Positions 9,923 to 20,721 of a DNA stretch of 64,000 bases are shown in pieces (within the stretch, counting starts at the first letter, position 1; the number at the start of each line of letters is the position of its first letter). The position numbers and the translations under genes are program-made. This stretch comes from Ignavibacteria bacterium (GTDB taxonomy: Bacteria > Bacteroidota > Ignavibacteria > Kapaibacteriales > Kapaibacteriaceae): positions 1 to 64,000 of the forward strand of contig JABMNI010000041.1 of NCBI GenBank assembly GCA_013204605.1, read 5' to 3'. Below the pieces are notes generated by a model. The model saw only the letters and a list, made by a program, of their open reading frames with translations, was not told where the DNA came from and did not search any database.

Positions 9923-12751
9923 TTAGTTTCTGTTAGTCTGGTCTGTTTTCCAATCGGCAATTCGGCATAGTTCACTGTATGCACAAAAGTTGCAGACATT
10001 CTTTTCTGGCCGCACCGGATAGTATGTTGATGTAAGCAACTCTATTCCGTTTGGCACTGTACTCATCGCCTCGAGGAGCTGTGCCGACACGTTCGTCACA
10101 TCCATCGAGTCTTTCTCTTTATATACCCATTTTTCTCCCATCGCAATTTTTTGCGACGGTTCTTTGTCTGATTTTATCGACTTGCCAAACGTTCTATACA
10201 CCGCACCCACTGGCACGGTAGTAATGGCTTGTTTTTCAAACAACCACTTCACGCCCTCAAGATACAACGGCATTTGCGAAGCCTTGCCTTGCTTAATTAC
10301 ACTCCACGGTTTCACACCGTAGCCAGTGGTTTTGTAATCTACCACTATGAAAAACATCAACCCCTCGTGGACTAACGTGTCTACTCTATCTATTCGCATT
10401 CGCACGCGCTGGAGAGCCCCCTTACCATCAATTGGAATTTCGATATCTACATCTAATTCGAAAAACGTTGGACGGAATTTCGTGTCTCGCTGAATTTGAA
10501 TTTCTTTCATCAGCCAACGTCGCAACAGCCCGGCCCTTCCCTCATGGTCTAACAAAATCCGCTCTTCAACCGGTTCGTACAAATAATCGGTGCGATACGT
10601 TCGGCGCACCTCATTGTACACTTCAAGTAAATAATTGTACAACTTTTCCACGTCTTCCGTTGGCAACGTCACCTGATACTGCTCAACCTCGGTCAATGTT
10701 CGTGGCAATTTCGAGTCTGATTTGAGGAACGATTCGTAAAAACGCCGTGCAACATCGTGCATCATTGTACCACGCTCCAACGCCGACAACTTGTCTTCCT
10801 CTTCGGTAGTGTCTTCGAGTGCTAGCAAGTACTTTGCATAATACTTGTACGGACACGCGGTTGCCGTATCGAGTCGGCTCGGACTCAACGCTCGCTGCGT
10901 AACACTTGCATGACGTTCCAAGGCCTCAGCGCTTGAATCCGCATTTATCACCACAGCGTGTTGCCGTGCATTAACATCAAACGCAACGCTACCAACACCC
11001 ACCCTATCACCATCACCATCACTATCACCATCACCATCACTACCCACTCCGCCACCTAGCTCCGAGGTCACTAGCGCGAACGTCATTGTTACGTCGTCGA
11101 GAATTTTCCACCCACTTGGTTCGTCAACATTTACTAACGAATAACTCTCTTGAATCTGTGAAAAGTATTCCGACGGAAGCACTTCATCTTGATCCACTTT
11201 AAGTGGCCTACTACAAAACAGAAAGCCCCCTTCACAAACTGCACTCTGGATGTCAGCAAACATTTCGTGTTGCAATTGTGCATGCAAATCGGGCACGATA
11301 AACTCATCCACACCCTTGCCTTTTCTGCTCGGAAATTCGCCATCAACAAAACCAACCGCAAAAACATACTGCCACTTCTGCATTCGGAGCATGGACGGAC
11401 GCATGATTTGAATTCCGTTAAAGGGGCTTTGTGGCACAGCAACATTCGTGTTGCGCACTAACTCCCACCACCACGCCAGATGCTGCGCAGCATGCGCCAT
11501 GCCCCGCCGGTACTGGTGTGAATAGGTTTGGTAATTGGCAATCAGTCCGCGGATTGTTTCAAGCGTTCGGCTCTCAATTCCCCTGACGTTATGCAGGGCG
11601 GCTGTCGAATCTAGTGTTACAGAATTTTCAGATTCCTCGCACAACGTAAATGCAGGGAGTAACAACTCCGAAATGAATTTTTCTGCCGACATTATTTCGG
11701 CAACGTTTTCAATTGCTTCTTGAACGTGCTTTCTAATTATTCCGGCAATGCGCGTTTCCGACATTCTACGATCAACTTGGAAATTCAATGGAATCCCCGA
11801 GAACATCCCAAGTTCTTCAACTATGCTATCGTAATGTGAATTCTGAGGAAGCACAATGCAAACACTGTTCAGTTTTATCTCTGCTGAATTAGTCTTTATC
11901 CAAGCGAAGATTCGACGAATCTCCTCTTTTCTGCTCTTCCAATTTCGCAACACCGTCTTGAAACCTTTGCTTGAAGAATTTTCAGTTTCAACTTCAGTAT
12001 TGAAACTTTCTGTGCTCCATCCGCCGGCTGCAAACCACAGCTCAGCATCGGCGCTTCGAGTAGTATTTAGCGGGTCGTTGAGTAGTTGCACGCCTATCTT
12101 CCAGCCCTTAGCCGACAGTACGTGCAGCAATTCGCGATCAGTTTGCGACACTCCATGCGTTGCCATCATCACCATCATATTATACGTGATTTGCGATCGC
12201 TTTTCAAGTAAATAAAATTCAGATTCTTTCAACAACATTCCAATGGCACTGTATGATGCGTCTGCCGGATCGGAACCATAAAGCCCCTTAGCACTTTCGT
12301 AGTCATGCCATAACTTGAGCACTGCATTAAACTCGCGTTGACGTCGGGGAATATCGATATTACTCAGTAGCTCCTGCACTTTCGCGAACGGCAGACCCTC
12401 CTGCTTCCATCGGATAATTTGATTGACGTTTAGCAGGGCGCTGTGAAGTGAGTTCGAGTTTTGCGACGACTGCGCAAAAAGCAGTGCGGTTTCAGCCTTG
12501 CTCATTAGGCGAGCTCCTGGGTGGAGTTGGCGCAACATATCGCGCACAAACACGGCCAGCGTGCTTACGTACGGATGGCTTTGCGTTGGATGGTTGCGTC
12601 CGAAGATCCGTCGCAACTCCTGCACATGATGCATGGTTGGCACAATCAAAACCGTATCAACTCCGGCACTCGCAGCGGCAACATCAGCAAGCTTTTCGCA
12701 ACACACAGCGGTGCGAATATTTTCATTGTCGGAGCTAGTAACAGCTACCAT
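9923..12751 (-). CDS. PD-(D/E)XK exonuclease, AddB/RexB-like, with C-terminal Fe-S Cys cluster
   Basis: SPSRLDTATACPYKYYAKYLL, VVDYKTTGYG, VCNFCAYSELCR. Confidence 0.85.
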   Translation of the reverse strand: MVAVTSSDNENIRTAVCCEKLADVAAASAGVDTVLIVPTMHHVQELRRIFGRNHPTQSHPYVSTLAVFVRDMLRQLHPGARLMSKAETALLFAQSSQNSNSLHSALLNVNQIIRWKQEGLPFAKVQELLSNIDIPRRQREFNAVLKLWHDYESAKGLYGSDPADASYSAIGMLLKESEFYLLEKRSQITYNMMVMMATHGVSQTDRELLHVLSAKGWKIGVQLLNDPLNTTRSADAELWFAAGGWSTESFNTEVETENSSSKGFKTVLRNWKSRKEEIRRIFAWIKTNSAEIKLNSVCIVLPQNSHYDSIVEELGMFSGIPLNFQVDRRMSETRIAGIIRKHVQEAIENVAEIMSAEKFISELLLPAFTLCEESENSVTLDSTAALHNVRGIESRTLETIRGLIANYQTYSHQYRRGMAHAAQHLAWWWELVRNTNVAVPQSPFNGIQIMRPSMLRMQKWQYVFAVGFVDGEFPSRKGKGVDEFIVPDLHAQLQHEMFADIQSAVCEGGFLFCSRPLKVDQDEVLPSEYFSQIQESYSLVNVDEPSGWKILDDVTMTFALVTSELGGGVGSDGDGDSDGDGDRVGVGSVAFDVNARQHAVVINADSSAEALERHASVTQRALSPSRLDTATACPYKYYAKYLLALEDTTEEEDKLSALERGTMMHDVARRFYESFLKSDSKLPRTLTEVEQYQVTLPTEDVEKLYNYLLEVYNEVRRTYRTDYLYEPVEERILLDHEGRAGLLRRWLMKEIQIQRDTKFRPTFFELDVDIEIPIDGKGALQRVRMRIDRVDTLVHEGLMFFIVVDYKTTGYGVKPWSVIKQGKASQMPLYLEGVKWLFEKQAITTVPVGAVYRTFGKSIKSDKEPSQKIAMGEKWVYKEKDSMDVTNVSAQLLEAMSTVPNGIELLTSTYYPVRPEKNVCNFCAYSELCRIADWKTDQTNRN

Positions 12752-12873
12752 GCTTAGTTACGACCTCGATGTCGCGTATTTTTGTAGTTCATTATTAAAG
12801 TCGAAATCTGACATCGCTCACACCAAATAAATCCGTTCCATTTTTACACTCGCACGTTGCATCGTTTGACAAT

Positions 12874-13788
12874 ATGTTTTGCAACCGAGTCCGTAGCATT
12901 TTGCGTCGCAATAAATCCGCTACGCTCTTAGTTTTGCAACCTAATCAAACCGAGATAACTGAGTGTGTAGCGAGACATCACGATATCGCACAAACCCCGT
13001 GGTTGTTGAATTTACTGATTGCGTGTTGTCTGTGTTTGATTGCTACCTCATGCAAAATGGATTCTGTTCTCAACTCAACCGCAAAACTTGAAGTCTACAA
13101 ACTTTCCAATACAATTATCGCAGATTCACTTCGCACAGAGTTTGCTTTGCCATCGGGATCGGAAACGATATATGGATTTTACGTAAAACAACCCGATACA
13201 AATCGCATAGCCCCGCACCCCGTAATTATTTTTCACCATGGCGCTGCAGACGATCTGCAATATTATTGGCCAAGGGTAGAATTACTTTTTCAAGCGGGCT
13301 TCGACGTGTGTATTTACGACTATCGTGGCTTTGGAAAAAGTACGGGAAGCAGCTCCGAGCAAGGTTTGAAAACCGATGCGCAAACGGTGCTGAATTTTGT
13401 TAGGGGGCTTGCCACGACTGATACATCATTCATAGTGCACTACGGCTTTTCAATTGGCATCGTCAATGCACTTTATTCTGCTGCCGAATTGCATCAAGCG
13501 AAATCAGTCATTATCGAGTCAGGTTTTGCCGAAGGACGCATTGATGCAATTCACGGTGAGTTCGACAACGAAGAAACAATTTCCAATATCCACACTCCGG
13601 TTTTAATTCTCCACGGTCACGCCGACACTATTTTCGACTACACCCGAAACGCCGTCGAACTATACGATGCAGCAAAAAACCCCAAGCGCCTCATTGGCAT
13701 TCCAAATGCAAATCACGAAACCATCCCCGCAACCATGGGCACACAACAATACTTAGATTTGATAACTGTTTTTGTAAGGGGCTCATAG
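12874..13788 (+). CDS. Alpha/beta hydrolase family lipoprotein/membrane protein
   Basis: VIIFHHGAADDLQYYWPR, YGFSIG nucleophile elbow-like, catalytic NANHET. Confidence 0.75.
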   Translation: MFCNRVRSILRRNKSATLLVLQPNQTEITECVARHHDIAQTPWLLNLLIACCLCLIATSCKMDSVLNSTAKLEVYKLSNTIIADSLRTEFALPSGSETIYGFYVKQPDTNRIAPHPVIIFHHGAADDLQYYWPRVELLFQAGFDVCIYDYRGFGKSTGSSSEQGLKTDAQTVLNFVRGLATTDTSFIVHYGFSIGIVNALYSAAELHQAKSVIIESGFAEGRIDAIHGEFDNEETISNIHTPVLILHGHADTIFDYTRNAVELYDAAKNPKRLIGIPNANHETIPATMGTQQYLDLITVFVRGS

Positions 13789-13789
13789 A

Positions 13790-14377
13790 ATGTTTACAGG
13801 ATTAATCGAAGACGTAGGCGAAGTTGTGGAAATGGAAACCGCTGCAGACAGCGCAACGTTTACCATTCGTACAATACTTACCGACATAAAAGTAGACGAT
13901 TCCATTTCCGTGAATGGGGTCTGCCTAACCGCCACCGCCGTAACAAGCGGTACGTTCCAAACCACCGCCATTAAAGAAACACTCATCAAAACCACAGCGG
14001 GCAAACTAGTAGTGGGCTCGGCAGTAAACCTAGAACGCGCCATGCGAATTGGAGATCGCCTCGGTGGCCACATGGTGTTGGGTCACACAGATTGCACTGG
14101 TACCATCACCTCCATTGTGAGCAATTCCCAGGGCAAAGAATTCTGGATCTCCTTCTCACCGGAATTCCGCAAGTGGCTCATCCCCGTCGGTTCGATATGT
14201 GTTAACGGCGTATCACTCACCATTGCCGAACTAACCGATACTACTTTCAAAGTAGCAATCATCCCCCACACACTCCAGCTCACAAACCTGGGTTTGGTTG
14301 GTGCGAATGATATGGTGAATCTGGAGTTTGACTCCATGGCAAAACACGTTGAGTCAATTATGAATTACAAATTATGA
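13790..14377 (+). CDS. ribE: Riboflavin synthase alpha chain
   Basis: MFTGLIEDVGEV; two lumazine-binding repeats SVNGVCLTATAV / CVNGVSLTIAEL. Confidence 0.97.
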   Translation: MFTGLIEDVGEVVEMETAADSATFTIRTILTDIKVDDSISVNGVCLTATAVTSGTFQTTAIKETLIKTTAGKLVVGSAVNLERAMRIGDRLGGHMVLGHTDCTGTITSIVSNSQGKEFWISFSPEFRKWLIPVGSICVNGVSLTIAELTDTTFKVAIIPHTLQLTNLGLVGANDMVNLEFDSMAKHVESIMNYKL

Positions 14378-14447
14378 ATTACGAATTGTGAGTTTCAAGT
14401 GCTCGTAATTCGTAATTTCTTATGTCGTAATTCGCAATTCGTAATTC

Positions 14448-14864
14448 CTAATTGACTAAGAAGTTCATGGTTACGACCATTCCGTCGGCAGTCCTTTTAA
14501 AATCTGAAACATCAGAAAGACTGCGGATGAGGAAGACGCCACGGCCGCCTTCGCGGAGGACGTTTTCGGGGAGGCGCGGGTCGGGGACGTCGTTCACGTT
14601 GAAGCCGGCACCGCAATCAGATACACAGATTGAAATTTGATTTTCAGATGAAAGAACTTCGATGGAGATTAGTTTTTCGCTGTCGAAATGGTGGGCGTGA
14701 ATAATGGCATTATTGACGGCTTCGGTTACGGCTACAAGGAGGTTGTGGTATTTATCGAAGGATAGATGCGCAATGGTTGAGATTGAACGTAGGAAAGGAT
14801 CGACCATGGTTATGCCTTCGGGGTTGCTCTGCATAACAAGGGTATTTGATTCGGCTACGTTCAT
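14448..14864 (-). CDS. Stand-alone HATPase (anti-sigma/RsbW-like serine kinase)
   Basis: VAVTEAVNNAIIHAH, VSDCGAGF, GGRGVFLIRSL. Confidence 0.85.
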   Translation of the reverse strand: MNVAESNTLVMQSNPEGITMVDPFLRSISTIAHLSFDKYHNLLVAVTEAVNNAIIHAHHFDSEKLISIEVLSSENQISICVSDCGAGFNVNDVPDPRLPENVLREGGRGVFLIRSLSDVSDFKRTADGMVVTMNFLVN

Positions 14865-14907
14865 AAGAAGTGTAAAATATAGAGAATTCGAGTGTGTCGG
14901 CCTGAAC

Positions 14908-16914
14908 CTACAGGTTGACTTTTGCCTGTAGCAGGACGTTGGGAAGCTCGCGATATCCGGTGACGTTAACTGTTTGAAACTCATACCAACCGCTTAATGA
15001 AAACGTGGAACCGCCGGCAGTGCGGTATCGGATTGAAGTTTCGGGCGCCCAGAAATGCACCGAGTTGATTAGCGACGGTAGCCCTTCCACGGTCTGCAGC
15101 GTATGTTGCTGCAACGTGTACAGCCGCACGCCAAACCCCACATCCCAAATGTTTTGTCCAACGCCTTGCATCCATGGCGTGGTGACGGCATCGCGTGCGG
15201 TTGACCCAATTGTAGTGAAGGCCAAAAATTTTATGAGATATTCGAGATTGTTCGTTTGTGGAATTTCTGAAAAACTTGCGGGTAACAGAGTGCCCCTTTC
15301 AAAATATCTTAGCAGCAACTGAGTTTCGGTGCGGATGTGCTGCGTGAGGAAAATCTTGATGGAATCGCGGTAGGAAATTTGGCGGAAACTGTAGGAGCGG
15401 ACGCTGGCGCCTTGACCCTCGAAATCGTAGATGGTGTAGTTGGCCAGCACTTCGAGTTGCGGCTGCATGATGAGCGATTTGCCGGCAATACGCACAAAGG
15501 GCGACAGCCGAATAACAGTGTTCTGATTGTTTAGAGCACTGCGTAGTGATTTGAGAAAAACCAAGTGGCCAAATTGATACGCGGCCGAAACGCCGGCGGT
15601 TAGCACCGACGAAATGCTACGGGTGTACCGTAATGATGCGAGGGCGGAAATTTCATCTCGATCATCATCATTTAGGGGGCTTGGGGTGTCGTATTGGAGT
15701 AGCCACCAGCTCCACTCGGCTTGCAATGTATCGTGCTCTGAAAACCGATGTTCGGCACGAGCCAAGAACCGAGTGCGCACGGTATTATTGTCGCGCTGGA
15801 ACTCCTGCGCCCGAATTTGTGCGAAGTCGGTTGGAGTGATGTTATAAACCTGCGAAACACTGTTCTGTTCGTTGCGGCGGTACACAGAAGCGCCAGTCAT
15901 AAGACTGGTGCTCAACGAGGTGTATGTAACAGATCCCTCAAAATCGAGCAACAATTCGCCCAGCTCACGATTTACGGCTGTAATTGTAGCTGTTTGAATG
16001 TCCTCCTTATACAGCCTACCAATCCGGTTGGATTGCACGCTGCCTAGCCCCCTTACGGAGAAAAGTGGCGACAACACATAATCCAGATTCCCCGAAAAAC
16101 TCACGCGGTTTTCGTTGCGCGCCTCCACTGCAAGTTGATTTTGCGTGCCCGAAATGGTTGTGAAATATGCCCGCTCCAGGGCGCCGTAGTTACCAGAAAT
16201 AGAAAACCTCGAGCCATCGGCAATGGTCCGCGAAGCCCTGGCGTCGACATCAAAATCGGTGTTAATCCGCAAGGCGTCCATTTTGTGCCAGTCGGCAAAT
16301 ACCTTGCCCGACATGTCCCATTGCTCCAAATCGGCGTGGTTTAGGACCGCTTGACCCGACAAAAGTGGACCCGTGCTGATTACTCCCAACTGGGTGGTTT
16401 GCTCGAGGCCGCCAAATGCTTCCGACCAAAAATCCTGGTCGGGTGCGTATTTCATGCCCACGGCGCCACCTATGCGCTGTAAACTTGACAATCCCAAACT
16501 CCTCGAATCTCTCGAAACCAGCCAAGTTTGCCTAAAAAATGTGGAAAGGGGCTCAGAAATCGGGTAGGAAAATTCACTAAACAGCGCCTCGTCGTCCCGA
16601 ATTGCCGTGTTTAACGTCCGAAATGCCGATCCGCGGTACACATTGCTCAATCTGAACGTTCCTTCAAACACCGGCACCTCAATATCCGCATTCCCTATAA
16701 AAACAAAGGTGTTAGCTATTTTATCAACGCCGAATTGTAAGGCATCCGACAACTGGCCGCGTGGCTGACTGAACAAAAGCTGGGATTCTTGTGCAAAACT
16801 CGATGTAACAAATGCCAGAATAACGGGTATATAGCAACACATACTAAACGCAACAGCAGCAAGGCGTACAGCCGACTCACTAATCGCGAAATATTTATTT
16901 TTAGTATGTAACAT
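14908..16914 (-). CDS. Outer-membrane beta-barrel protein
   Basis: Signal sequence, alternating aromatic/hydrophobic strands, C-terminal strand GYRELPNVLLQAKVNL. Confidence 0.7.
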   Translation of the reverse strand: MLHTKNKYFAISESAVRLAAVAFSMCCYIPVILAFVTSSFAQESQLLFSQPRGQLSDALQFGVDKIANTFVFIGNADIEVPVFEGTFRLSNVYRGSAFRTLNTAIRDDEALFSEFSYPISEPLSTFFRQTWLVSRDSRSLGLSSLQRIGGAVGMKYAPDQDFWSEAFGGLEQTTQLGVISTGPLLSGQAVLNHADLEQWDMSGKVFADWHKMDALRINTDFDVDARASRTIADGSRFSISGNYGALERAYFTTISGTQNQLAVEARNENRVSFSGNLDYVLSPLFSVRGLGSVQSNRIGRLYKEDIQTATITAVNRELGELLLDFEGSVTYTSLSTSLMTGASVYRRNEQNSVSQVYNITPTDFAQIRAQEFQRDNNTVRTRFLARAEHRFSEHDTLQAEWSWWLLQYDTPSPLNDDDRDEISALASLRYTRSISSVLTAGVSAAYQFGHLVFLKSLRSALNNQNTVIRLSPFVRIAGKSLIMQPQLEVLANYTIYDFEGQGASVRSYSFRQISYRDSIKIFLTQHIRTETQLLLRYFERGTLLPASFSEIPQTNNLEYLIKFLAFTTIGSTARDAVTTPWMQGVGQNIWDVGFGVRLYTLQQHTLQTVEGLPSLINSVHFWAPETSIRYRTAGGSTFSLSGWYEFQTVNVTGYRELPNVLLQAKVNL

Positions 16915-16994
16915 TTTTTACTTGCGTTGTCTTTACCAAAGAACTAAGTTTGGCACAGTCTTGGGAGTGGCTTCTCAGGAATAACATATAATAT

Positions 16995-18194
16995 ATGTCA
17001 CAATCACCCCGCACAATATTACTGCTAGATGCAGATTCTGCACGCGCAATTGACACCGCGCAGATTTTGCTGCAGCATAGCGTTTCGGTTTTAATGGCCA
17101 ACGATGTTGCTACGGCGCAGCAATTGGTCAGGCACCACCGTCCAGGCGTGGTTGTGCTAGATGGCGGATTTCTATCCATCAAGGACCTTCGCGAAAAACT
17201 TTTCATCCACGGTTTGAATGTTGATACACCGTTTGTAATTCTTTCGCCGGACCGCGAACCACTTGCAGAAACCAACGTTCCGTACGCAATTATTTCGCGT
17301 CCGTTAACCGATGCCGGCATTACATCCTTACTTGCCATACAGGGTCTGCCCGTTCAAGGTGAAATTCCTCCAATTGTAACTCCATCGCAAACGCAGCCTT
17401 CGCTGTTGTAAGCGTTACCACACGAATATCGCACTCCTTTAACTGACATCATTGGCCAAGCTTCATTTTTGCACGGTCATGCGTCAGATTGTCCTGCCGA
17501 AGAAATCCGAGAAGTCAGTGCCGAAATCTTATCTGCCGCACGCCGGCTGCTCCGCACTACGGATAACTTTTTGATGTACGCGCAAATTGAGACGCTATCA
17601 GATAGCCCCCTACATATCGAGCGGATGCGTCAGTGCACATCGGTCGAGCCCGCGGGCATTATGTACGACGTGGTTGTACAAAAAGCGTTGGCCCACCAAC
17701 GTCAGCAAGACGTATCTATGGCGCTCGACATCGAAGGCGTGCCTATTGCTATTATGGAGCAGCACCTCGACAAAATCACTTCGGAGTTAGTCGAAAACGC
17801 GTTGTACTTCTCGCGTCCGGGCACTCCAGTTACCGTCACCGCCACACCAAGCAAATCGGTATTCGGACTAACTTCCGGTAACGATGGCGCGTATGTTTTT
17901 TATCCCGACTCCGTTGTTTCTAGCATAGAGAACGATGACCTTGGAAATGAAATCCAAGTTTCCATCTATCCCAACCCTTCCAATCACTTGTTCACCATCG
18001 ATCTAACCGGTACAGGATTCAACCCTGCAGAAACAATCATAACCTTATTCGATGCCCAAGGAAAAAAGATTTTTGAAAGGTTTCCAACGAACATTCATAA
18101 TCAATTTAGCGTTGAAGGACTTCACAAAGGTTTGTATTTGCTTCATATCGACAATCAAACAACCAAAGCCGTTAGAAAATTGCTCGTTGACTAA
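16995..18194 (+). pseudogene. Receiver-histidine kinase hybrid interrupted by an in-frame stop and fused to a T9SS C-terminal sorting domain
   Basis: Receiver ORF 16995-17411 and downstream ORF share one frame; across the TAA at 17409-17411 the reading is QPSLL*ALPHEYRTPLTDIIGQASFLHGH (HisKA H-box), then HATPase N-box ELVENALYFSRPG...NDG, then YPNPSNHLFTIDL...GLYLLHIDNQTTKAVRKLLVD (T9SS type A CTD). Confidence 0.75.
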
Positions 18195-20704
18195 TTGAGT
18201 ACGAGCATGGGCTCGCAATGTATGCCAGTGTTTGTTGAACAAACTACATAGTAGGTTCCGTTTTGCAAGTCCGACACATCCACTACTATACTACCTTCGT
18301 TTCCAACGCTAACTGAGTTTCCATCAATCGGTAACTCTCGCACGGTGCGTCCTAGGTAGTCGACCAATTTTAATCTCACCTGCGAAACTCCTTGACCAAG
18401 CGCACTAAAATTTACGAATCGAATGCTCGCGCTATTCGAAACCGGGTTAGGTGAAACACTTAATTTGAATTGAGTGCTTAGATCTTTCTCATTTTCATCA
18501 ATTGATGTTAAAAGCGATCGAACGTAAAGCCCTTTGTCAGTTGACACCCATAGCTGTTGCCGTGCATCAAGAGCTACACCAGAGATTCTCGTATTAAATG
18601 GAGTCACGGATTTCTCTTTCCATGACAGACCATTATCTACCGATACAAGGATAGCTTTGTCTGAGCTAGCCACGATAACAGCAGGAGCATGATCAATCGA
18701 CCATGAAACATTGCTAGCTAATTCAAGGTTGTAGGATTCAGTATGTACCGATTTCCAAGTGCCACCGTTATCGGTAGATCGAAGCAAGTACCAGTTATCC
18801 CACCTGAACTGTCCCTTATTCGACCAAACATCCCAGGTAGGTCGGGATGCCCAACATAGCAAAACATTGTCGTCAACTTGCACTACGTTCTCAATCCATG
18901 TAAGGTCAGCAGGTACGTTTGATTTTGCCCACGTAACGCCATCATTATCTGTTGTCCAAATGCCACCTGGAACTGAATCCTTCAACTCACCATCCTTTGA
19001 AATAACATACCCTCTATAACCAATCACTATTCGGCCACTGCTTAAGGGTATAATCGATGAAATAGCAGGTTTAGAAGTAGCTTCTTTATAAGCATCGGGA
19101 ACGTCTGACCAGGTAGTTCCTTCATCCTCAGACATAAACAGCTTTCTAAAGCCAGCGTACAATACATTTTTTGATGGCTGGCTGGCTGCTGAAATCGTGT
19201 CCTTACGAATTGCTCGACTATTGTGCCCCTCAATCGAAAACAAACCATTACTTCTAAAGCTAAACAGGCCAAAGTCAGAAACAGCCAGTGGCGAATTTCC
19301 GATTTCGAATCTACTTCTTGATTCAGGAGTCGAGGTTAGGAGTTTTGCATATTTCATCCAGTATGGGCTACTACCATCGTCACCAATAGTCAGAACATCC
19401 CCAAGGCTCGACAATGATAGTATACTACTGTCACGGCGTCGCACTGACAAAAACTCACGTGGTCTTTGGGGCTGTCCGTCCGCTGAGTAGCACTTCCCTG
19501 TGGGCTGCAAAACACCACGTTCAAGATCTACTTTATTCAGCATCGTTGAAACACCAGTGGATAGTAACTCTTCTCCATTCCACAATAAAGAATATAGCCT
19601 AGTTCCACTCACAACAACTTTTGATTGGCCCGTTTTAACGTTAAAAAGAACGGTGTTGTTAATACTCTGAAGCCCCTCTGTGTGACTATACTTCATAACA
19701 ACCGAGTCACCCTTCACAGCAAAACCACCGGGCCCCCTGTTCACTGCACTCACACGTGTTTCAAGAGGCAAACGGTAAGCTGTAAATGAACTTCCAGTTG
19801 CTACAACTACGTACCCTTTGTCAAGCGCCATAACAACTACGGAGTCATTTATTCTTACCAAATAACTGCTGACGTTTGAGACATCGATTTTGGGGAATGG
19901 AATGGCTGCTTCACTAGGCACATCTAACTCGTTCAAGTACACCCACGAATCACTTTCACTTGCCCTACGAGCAAGGCCAACTATCAAATTCGTGTTTGAG
20001 CCAGCCAACGAAACGGCACTGCCTTTTTCTAAAAATTCAGTATAACCTACAGAAGTAGGCAAGCTGTTTGTCGCTTCCCAACGCTTTGTTTCTAGATTCA
20101 ACCAGTGCCATGATGAATCCGCTTGAGCAAACGCGAAAAATCCTTTGGTTGGGTTATAACTCGTAGATAAGAAATGCGCCGTTTGTCCCCGATACGATTT
20201 CAAAGAATCTGGAATCGGCGCGCGAACCCAAGTAACACCACGATCTGTTGAATATGAATCCAAAATTGCGAACGCATTTGGTTCGAACCCTCTGAAATTG
20301 TTACCGTCAGCTATTCCTCCACCAACGTTTTGACTATCCAAATCTTCAAAAGTCAACACCCTAGGTGAATCGGAGGGCTTCGTGAATAGGTACGTTGTAC
20401 CTCTAGTCTCAGTAGCGAATGTTCCTCCTGAAATAATCCAAGTGCCATCTGCCAACCACGCATTTTGATTGCTTGCCACTATCCTTTTGAAAGACGAGTC
20501 CGGCAAGAACTGGTGCATTTCATCTGGTGTTGATCCCTTGAACAATCCAAATCCCGTTGTCACTGTACCCCACGTAGCATGCCACCTACAATATTGCCCA
20601 TCAAATACTGAAGAATATTCTGTCCACCAATAGTCTGGCAATGGTTGCTGTGCTTGCGTAACGATGTTTAACGCAAAGAACATTGTCAAAATCAAGATTT
20701 TCAT
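18191..20704 (-). CDS. Secreted BNR/photosystem-stability-factor-like beta-propeller protein with T9SS sorting domain
   Basis: Signal peptide MKILILTMFFALNIVTQAQ; repeated TDNGGTW/SVDNGLSW; C-terminus SPNPVSNSASIRF...NGTYYVVCSTN. Confidence 0.8.
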   Translation of the reverse strand: MKILILTMFFALNIVTQAQQPLPDYWWTEYSSVFDGQYCRWHATWGTVTTGFGLFKGSTPDEMHQFLPDSSFKRIVASNQNAWLADGTWIISGGTFATETRGTTYLFTKPSDSPRVLTFEDLDSQNVGGGIADGNNFRGFEPNAFAILDSYSTDRGVTWVRAPIPDSLKSYRGQTAHFLSTSYNPTKGFFAFAQADSSWHWLNLETKRWEATNSLPTSVGYTEFLEKGSAVSLAGSNTNLIVGLARRASESDSWVYLNELDVPSEAAIPFPKIDVSNVSSYLVRINDSVVVMALDKGYVVVATGSSFTAYRLPLETRVSAVNRGPGGFAVKGDSVVMKYSHTEGLQSINNTVLFNVKTGQSKVVVSGTRLYSLLWNGEELLSTGVSTMLNKVDLERGVLQPTGKCYSADGQPQRPREFLSVRRRDSSILSLSSLGDVLTIGDDGSSPYWMKYAKLLTSTPESRSRFEIGNSPLAVSDFGLFSFRSNGLFSIEGHNSRAIRKDTISAASQPSKNVLYAGFRKLFMSEDEGTTWSDVPDAYKEATSKPAISSIIPLSSGRIVIGYRGYVISKDGELKDSVPGGIWTTDNDGVTWAKSNVPADLTWIENVVQVDDNVLLCWASRPTWDVWSNKGQFRWDNWYLLRSTDNGGTWKSVHTESYNLELASNVSWSIDHAPAVIVASSDKAILVSVDNGLSWKEKSVTPFNTRISGVALDARQQLWVSTDKGLYVRSLLTSIDENEKDLSTQFKLSVSPNPVSNSASIRFVNFSALGQGVSQVRLKLVDYLGRTVRELPIDGNSVSVGNEGSIVVDVSDLQNGTYYVVCSTNTGIHCEPMLVLN

Positions 20705-20721
20705 TTTGTGGTTCCTCTTAA

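Noticed and set aside
9923-9999. 77-nt coding overlap between the Lon-like and AddB-like genes
   Set aside because: Explained by an over-extended Lon ORF; MAKKNSD at 9885 is the likelier start.
17409-17411. Stop-codon recoding (TAA readthrough) as a regulatory device in the kinase gene
   Set aside because: Cannot be excluded, but the truncated ATPase and T9SS fusion make pseudogenisation more likely; no recoding signal recognised.
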